From Argopecten irradians (taxonomy: Eukaryota > Mollusca > Bivalvia > Pectinida > Pectinidae), in the NCBI RefSeq assembly GCF_041381155.1, contig NC_091141.1:24386828-24450827 (forward strand): a stretch of DNA of 64,000 bases. The letters are read 5' to 3'. The position numbers and the translations under genes are program-made. Positions 58,801 to 64,000 of the stretch are shown here, one piece after another. Positions within the stretch are counted from its first letter, which is position 1. Every line of letters starts with the position of its first letter. The notes beneath the pieces are model-generated. The model did not search any database and was not told where the DNA came from. It was given only the letters and a program-made list of their open reading frames with translations.

Positions 58801-61800
58801 TTCATAAGTACAATTAATTAAGGGATAAGAATTATCTATTTGGCATTTCAAGATTTTATACAAAGCTATGAATTTATATCTGAAACAAATTTTTATTTCT
58901 GAAGGGTTTTAGTTGAAACTTATAGTAAACCAGAAAGCAACTGATAGTTTTTGGAACTTGGTCTATCAAGGTCATCCATGGAAATACCCAAGGTCAAACC
59001 TCAAGGTCAAGGACTTACTCTGGTGAAGAGTCAGGAGTCATAGACAATGTACTTTCTTCAGTAGGCACTGAAAGCATACAAAACAGGCATTAGTAAATAT
59101 AGCAATGAAAAAGGTCAAGAGGTCAAACCATACAAAATAGGCATTAGTAAATATAGCAATACAAATGTCAAAAGTTCAAACCATATGTACATAACAGGCA
59201 TAAGAAGCAATGAAAAGGTCAAAAAGTCAAATCACTTATACCAGGCATTAGTAACAATAACAATGAACAGGTCAAAGGTCAAACTACAATGAACAAGTAT
59301 TAGTAATTATAGAGGTGAAAGGTCAAACACTATAAAACAAGGATATGGACAATTCATAACAAAGGCCAAAACAATTACTGAACATATGTACTAATATATC
59401 ATATGGAGCAACAAAAATGAGTTAATGGAATTTTAAGCCACACTGAATAGTAATTTACTGATCTAAAAAAAAGGTCAAAAGTTCAAGATATCTAAATCAT
59501 TGCACTTATGAATACCAGATTGGTCAAAACATTGGATCAGAATTGAAGAAATATGATCAGAATTGAAGAAATTTCATAAAAACAATTTTCAAAAACAAAT
59601 CCTGTATTACTTAAGTACAATTAGTAAACAGAGAAAAGAAACATTACCGTACAAACAAAACAGAAACTAATAATAATGAACATTTAGCAAGAGAAGTCCA
59701 AATTAAAATAACCTAAAATTAGTCCATATCTCACAAGATCTTTGATGGATCTAGACACCCCCAGTTAACAACTGAAGAACCTTTTTAAGTCAAATGAAAC
59801 ATGAAACTTTTCTGTATTTTTCTCTTCTTGGAATTCGCACAACTTGCACCATAAAAACAAGAAACATGAGCAAAACCCCCAAGCATTTTCTTAATAATAG
59901 TGCATGCTAACAATCTCATTTATTTTTTCAAAATCCAAAGCCTGTAAGCAGAGTGGTTTGTAAAATCACCTTCAATAACTGAAATCACATGTATCTATAG
60001 AGACCAAAAGTGACCTTCATGTAAAGTCTGAGAAACATTGCATCATGATAACAAACTTCAATTTGTATAGCCATTGGACTACGGTTGGTCCATGTATCAC
60101 AACTGTAGCAACATTGTAACTCCTTCACCCCTCCAGACACATTTGGGTTCTTCTAAATCAAAGACTAGACCAGTCCATTATATAATTTTAGGGTTGAATG
60201 ATGGTGTGTCTAAAACAGAAAAGTCACACCCTTTATACCACAATTAATGATTTAAGAAACAACAAAACAAGAATAGGTCAAAACATAAAACTGTTTGTTA
60301 TTTCTGTGTTAGTCAACAATATCAGGAACCCTGCAAAATCTGATACAATTTTAGTAAAACTAATACCATATTCACCGTAATCAATGCTCTCATTTCACTT
60401 TTAATCTTCCCTTGAACCCTACCACTGTGAAGGAATAAATAACTTCTAATTATAAACTGTAGTTGTTCTGTATTATTGTATCAAAATTCCTACTTTTTTT
60501 GGATTGATAATATCAAATATAAAATTTGGTGGCAATTAAAGATATAAATAGTAGAACCTGCCTTAGCAACAACTCTGCACAACGACAGCTTACATTATAA
60601 TTGATACATGTACCAAGTTAACAATTTCATCACATTTTTGACCTGTGTATTTTCCTCTTTATTCCTTAGTTGACCTTTATTAAAGACAGACTTGGCAATC
60701 AAGTGTTTTCTTGATACATAAAAATACCTTTTTTCATCAAAAACTACTGTATAGTCTTATGATAAGTAGGTTATGTGCTTTTTGAGTCTTGAGCAGTAAT
60801 TATGGCTAATAGGTTAACAATCATTCTAATACCAATCAACTTTCAGCTTTGGGTAGATAAAGAATATGACTGATGAACCATTCCAACAGTTGACATGCCA
60901 GCCAGCCAACTAACCAATCAGCCAATGGATACAAAACCATGTGACAGGCCAGCTAACCAATCAGTCAATGGCTACAACACCATGTGACAGGCCAAGTAGA
61001 ATAAAGTCACCTGCTAAGTAATCCATCTCCAGTATAAAACCATTGGTGTAGGCAATACCTTGTAATTTTCGCCTGTGAAAGCGTGGTGAGCCGAGAAAAC
61101 TGTTTTTGATGGTATGTAGCCGAGACTTCCAGGCTGTCGACTGTATACTGGGGGACCCAGGGGGCGTGGCAGAGGGGCTGTGGGAGGGGGTACCTCTCAC
61201 AGGTAGGCGGGGGCTCACAATGGGGGAGGAGCTAGGACTGCCAGTCAAACTTGCCTTCCGTCTGAAATAAACAATATACAGAATACAGTTATAAGAAATG
61301 TTGGGTTTTTTTCAGAAAAATTGTATTTGGTTCACACAATCTTTAATTTTGTTTTGTAAACAAAACTCAACAAACATGACATTCTGGAGAAATTTCACAA
61401 TCATCCACTAGCTGTACTTTTTTAGACTTAGAGATGTTTTGTTCTTTTTTATTAACAAAAAAACAGTTTGAGCTAAGATATTGCCATGGCAACAAAATGA
61501 CATTTAGTTTGTAACGAAAATAATACAATTGAGAAGATATCTTTAAAATTATATATTGTTAACCTTTTTTCACAATTTTCATGACTCATTACAAATGATG
61601 TGTAAAAGAAAGTAATCCTTATAATGACAATTTGACCATTGAACTATATACAATACTTCATTATCATAGTAACTTTTTTGACACATGGTTAGTACATTGT
61701 CAACTAAACAACAACAAATTTATGGTTTAATAGTTGAAAGCAAAATTTCAAAATTAGAGATTTCAATCAAAATAATGTTTTTTTTTTCTAAAATAAAAAT

Positions 61801-63390
61801 GTAAAAATTTAAAACTTGTGTTTGACATCTTCAGCATCTTACTCCTCTGGTTGAGATTTCTCTGTCACACCATTTGAGGGAGTGGAAGTTCTATAAGTCT
61901 CATCCTCAAGGGGGTGGAAGATTCTATTAGTCTCACCCTCGAGGGAGTGGAAGATTCTAAGAAGTTTCACCCTGGAGGGGTTGGAGGATTCTATTAATCA
62001 ACTTACACTTGCTGAACGGCCAAAGCTCTACGAGATGCAACTGGTGAACCTTCACTTATACTTCCTAGGGACAACCTACTAAAGCAAGCAGGGTTAGTTA
62101 GGTTAGCAAGTTAGTCAACGGCAGGTTAGTCAACAGTACAGGTTAATACAGTAAGTCAACATCGAGTAATGGTTAAAAAGTATCTTCCAGGAATTCCTAA
62201 TACCATTAGTCAACATAGAGTTATGGTAAATTCAGTTAGTCAACATCGAGTAATGGATAATAAGTATCTTCTAGGAATTCCTAATACCGTTAGTCAACAT
62301 CGAGTAATGGTAAATCCAGTTAGTCAATATCGAGTAATGGTTAATTTAGTATCCTCCCGGAGTTCATAAATACTAGCTGTCAGTCAACATCGAGTAATGG
62401 TTAATTCAGTAAGTCAATATGAAGTATCGGTTAATACAGTATTTTCTAGAAATTTTTTATACATTAAGTCAACACTGAGTAATTATATGGTAAATTCAGT
62501 ATCAAAGAGGTTTTAATACTTTACTGTAAACCAACTTATCTCTGCATACAATTAAATTTTACATACATCACAGGTAATGAGAAATCGTGAAAATTCATTG
62601 TTGAGAAAATGTTTCAAATGCATGTTAAGTAAAACCAAAACCGTCTGATGATTGCGTAATTAAATCATTGTGAAAAAGTCATTATGTGTGAAAACACAAA
62701 ATTAAGTCGCCGCAGAAATAAATTTGTTTACAATCAGGGCCTTTGTGATACATATGAGACATCAATAATAGTCAGTGATTTTCTGTTTTATACTCCATTA
62801 ATAAATGCAGTTAAAATATCCATTCTCATCAGGTGTATGATTTCTTAGAATGAAGCAGAACTGCATGGGGCTGGACATACATTTTTCTGCTACTGCGTTT
62901 CGATAATATCATTTTCTGTTTTCAAGAATGATCATATAACACGAAAGTAGTATCAATAAAGTGTATATATTCTGTTCTACATAAACTTTCTACAAAGTCA
63001 AAATTTTGTCCCATGCACATGCAACAAACAGTTACTTCTGTTGTTAATACATATTTTAGTATGTTAATCATTAGTGTACATTTTATAGAGTTACAGCCCC
63101 TATGGCTTGGTTTTGATTGTGACGTCATCATTTTGTAAGCAAATGTTACGTCATTTTCTCTAAAAAAAAATGTGACATCTCCCAAAAACATGGCGCAACA
63201 AATCAAAATCTATAATCATACCCACAAGGGCAAATGCCTCTAATATGCAAATTCATTGCATCATCTCACCTGTAAATATTTATTCGGTTTTTTTTTGTTA
63301 AAGACAGTAAAATTAAAGTGTGTGAACAATGTACTTACCTCGGCTGACCATTTAACTGGACAGCGTCCACTCTTTTCCTCGGTGGATCAG
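52731..63390 (-). CDS. BRSK: BRSK/SAD-1 serine/threonine kinase, 3' part (spliced locus, continues past right edge)
   Basis: Minus-strand exons in order: 63339-63390, 62007-62078 (or 62075), 61059-61261, 59019-59067, 57429-57552, 53941-54121, 53173-53351, 52731-52847. All junctions are GT-AG and in phase. The protein matches the C-terminal half of BRSK1/2 by recall of the family: [95 protein letters not shown] kinases are LKB1-activated AMPK relatives acting in neuronal polarity and presynaptic vesicle organisation. This half carries the Ser/Pro-rich linker and the KA1-type autoregulatory, lipid-binding region. The kinase and UBA parts are outside the window. Confidence 0.93.
53173..53351 (-). 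CDS. BRSK: BRSK exon: end of KA1 region
   Basis: The exon lies between TATTTATAG and CAGGAG|GTACAG. It encodes [20 protein letters not shown], matching the vertebrate GPSRRFKRVVETIQAQL helix. A Ser/Thr-rich stretch follows ([20 protein letters not shown]). Confidence 0.9.
53941..54121 (-). CDS. BRSK: BRSK exon: KA1 beta-strands
   Basis: The exon lies between CAATCAACAG and TATCAG|GTCAGT. It encodes [20 protein letters not shown], then [20 protein letters not shown] and [10 protein letters not shown]. Vertebrate BRSK has the parallel PSLSHSVISQTSFRAEY and KFQVDITY...YSVTFTLLSG. It is the acceptor exon for the junction that the 57-bp array has duplicated. Confidence 0.92.
54545..57470 (-). repeat. 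57-bp minisatellite made of a BRSK exon-intron border, about 51 copies
   Basis: On the minus strand each unit is AGTCAGGTCAAGGCCGACCT, then CATACATGCATTCTTCTCT, then GTAAGTCATGGTCAAATA. The first 39 nt equal the end of BRSK exon 57429-57552 and the last 18 nt equal the start of its intron. The array begins at that exon and fills most of the intron. Nearly every unit keeps the GTAAGT donor. The few exceptions are near the exon end, where units are most diverged. Both strands stay open over long stretches because the period is 19 codons. Unit variants (GACATC or GACCTC types, CATTG or CATGG) recur in ordered groups of two or three. Confidence 0.95.
57429..57552 (-). CDS. BRSK: BRSK exon: start of KA1 region, donor of the duplicated border
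   Basis: The exon lies between CTGTTTTAG and CTCTCT|GTAAGT. It encodes [20 protein letters not shown] and [21 protein letters not shown], parallel to vertebrate KKSWFGNFI...KDKPLSSIKADIVHAFLS. The last 39 nt seed the 57-bp array. Reading on past the donor stays open for about six repeat-like units to a stop near 57186. Confidence 0.93.
57650..58070 (-). other. BRSK intron, nothing distinctive
   Basis: AT-rich intronic sequence between the KA1 exon and the TTAA-type MITE. No features were recognised. Confidence 0.5.
58081..58520. mobile_element. MITE with TTAA target duplication (copy 2)
   Basis: TTAA at 58077-58080 and 58521-58524 flanks inverted ends AGATGCTCCACCGCTGACA and CTGTCGGCGATGGAGCATCT. 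It contains three tandem copies of a segment with ATCATTTTATATAATTTTTT and GTGTTAATAAGACATA (58327-58447), absent from copy 1. It lies in a BRSK intron. Confidence 0.8.
59019..59067 (-). CDS. BRSK: BRSK short linker exon
   Basis: A 49-nt exon between TATGCTTTCAG and CCAGA|GTAAGT encodes [17 protein letters not shown] (first and last codons split), matching vertebrate VPTPEEMSNLTPESSPE. Phases 1 in and 2 out agree with its neighbours. Confidence 0.9.
59068..59345. repeat. Degenerate 50-55 bp tandem repeat beside BRSK exon
   Basis: About five units contain AGGCATTAGTAAATATAGCA and AAAGGTCAAAGGTCAAAC. The array begins almost at the acceptor of the 49-nt exon and decays away from it. Confidence 0.75.
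59346..60890 (-). other. BRSK intron, no exon seen
   Basis: AT-rich sequence with short AAGGTCAAA motifs that echo the neighbouring array. No coding exon is needed here, because the flanking exons join in phase. Confidence 0.55.
60893..60993. repeat. 48-52 bp duplication near BRSK exon
   Basis: CCAACTAACCAATCAGCCAA with TGGATACAAAACCATGTGAC is followed by a second copy, CTAACCAATCAGTCAATGGC with TACAACACCATGTGAC. It lies about 65 bp from the donor of exon 61059-61261. Confidence 0.7.
61059..61261 (-). CDS. BRSK: BRSK linker exon with [17 protein letters not shown]
   Basis: The exon lies between GTTTATTTCAG and TACAAG|GTATTG. It encodes [20 protein letters not shown], a Ser/Pro-rich run ([15 protein letters not shown]), then [20 protein letters not shown] and RKLQ. 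The last block is nearly identical to vertebrate BRSK and diagnostic of the family. Confidence 0.95.
61870..61992. repeat. 34-bp minisatellite, about 3.5 copies
   Basis: The unit GAGGGAGTGGAAGATTCTAT plus TAGTCTCACCCTC repeats with changes and stops about 15 bp short of the donor of exon 62007-62078. Confidence 0.8.
62007..62078 (-). CDS. BRSK: BRSK linker exon with NAGNAG acceptor
   Basis: The exon encodes [20 protein letters not shown] and VQQ, parallel to the vertebrate [20 protein letters not shown] stretch. The acceptor is TTGCTTTAGTAG: starting after the first AG (62078) adds one Ser, and after the second (62075) removes it. The donor is CAAGT|GTAAGT. Confidence 0.88.
62090..62480. repeat. 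30-60 bp tandem repeat beside BRSK exon
   Basis: Units contain GTCAACATCGAGTAATGGTT or GGTAAATTCAGT, some with an extra GTATCTTCCAGGAATTCCTA block. The array starts just upstream (gene sense) of the acceptor of exon 62007-62078. Confidence 0.8.
63339..63390 (-). CDS. BRSK: BRSK linker exon (most upstream in window)
   Basis: The exon lies between TTTGTTACAG and GCCGAG|GTAAGT. It encodes [16 protein letters not shown], a basic linker. Phase 2 out fits the next exon. The upstream partner is beyond 64000 or in the unresolved right margin. Confidence 0.8.
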
Positions 63391-63444
63391 CTGTAACAAA
63401 GAACAAAGGTGCAGCTAATTGTGAAGTTTACAAAAAGAAATAAC

Positions 63445-64000
63445 GATGGAATCGAGTGAAGATCAAGGTCCAGACAAGGGACCAAGGCTCCTCATCTGAG
63501 CATGTAACCCCTGCGACCTTCAATCATGATCAAGGTCATTAACATGAACCGAGTTCCTTCATCCACGCATACTACATGCCCAACTTGAGGTCTCTGTATA
63601 TCCAAGTTATTTACAGAAGTTATAGAAACATTTATTCCTATTTGACCACAAGTGACCTTAAATGAAAGTGGATCATTATTGACATTCACCTGAGAATGCT
63701 ATAGGCTCAATATCCGGTTTCTGAGCACATTAGATATTGAGAAGAAGCCTTCTAAAAGATTTTATCGGGGTTTTTTTTCTTGAATGAAGATCAAGGTCAC
63801 TCATTTCAACAAAACTTGATAACTTTTCATCTGAGCATGCAACACTTAATAACAATATGTTGTTGTTGTTGCATTTCTTACAAAGATTTTCTCTTATATG
63901 AACTCTTTGACATTGAATGAAAGTCAAGGTCATTTATTGGAAAAATGGAACATTATCATCTCAGCATGATCAAGGTAAAGTATCAGTTTCTGGACATCTT
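63445..64000. repeat. Degenerate repeat units with GATCAAGGTCA
   Basis: Three to four diverged units contain GAAGATCAAGGTC(A/C), a CATCTGAGCATG block and AATGAAAGTCAAGGTCAT. They continue to the window edge in the BRSK intron. Confidence 0.55.

Overview
The window looks like AT-rich, intron-rich invertebrate nuclear DNA, most probably from a bivalve mollusc. The reasons are small exons with canonical GT-AG borders and large introns, many minisatellites and foldback elements, tRNA-derived SINE pieces with a 3' tail seen in bivalve genomes, and a DIRS-type retroelement. The species assignment is inference. No rRNA, tRNA, CRISPR array or bacterial-type operon was found.

Three spliced host genes, all on the minus strand, were rebuilt by eye from splice sites, codon phase and family resemblance. 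(1) A FAM187-like receptor (9077-34745) has a signal peptide, an Ig V-type domain, a thrombospondin-type WxxWSxC module, a second Ig domain, one transmembrane helix and an acidic tail. Twelve exons join in phase; one short stretch of the second Ig domain is unresolved. (2) An unrecognised eight-exon gene (36266-41145) has an unbroken 283-codon reading frame. (3) The 3' half of a BRSK/SAD-1 kinase gene (52731 to beyond 63390) carries the linker and KA1-type C-terminal domain. Its kinase domain must lie past the right edge.

The standout feature is at 54.55-57.47 kb. About 51 tandem copies of a 57-bp unit start at the splice donor of a BRSK exon. Each unit copies the last 39 nt of that exon plus the first 18 nt of the intron. 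The array is therefore a tandem amplification of an exon-intron border, with dozens of near-identical GTAAGT donors. Because 57 is a multiple of 3 and the donor is in phase 0, splicing from the first few duplicate donors would add 19-residue units in frame to the KA1 region.

The rest is introns and intergenic DNA filled with repeats. A DIRS-like element sits in intron 1 of the FAM187-like gene, and a short LTR element with a gag-like ORF sits in intron 3 of the unknown gene. There are long-TIR and foldback DNA elements, two TTAA-type MITEs, five copies of one dispersed repeat, and minisatellites of 18-34 bp units at 2.85, 10.56, 16.29, 25.17, 43.48, 61.87 and 62.1 kb, with others along the BRSK introns. 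The left 9 kb has no gene that can be supported.
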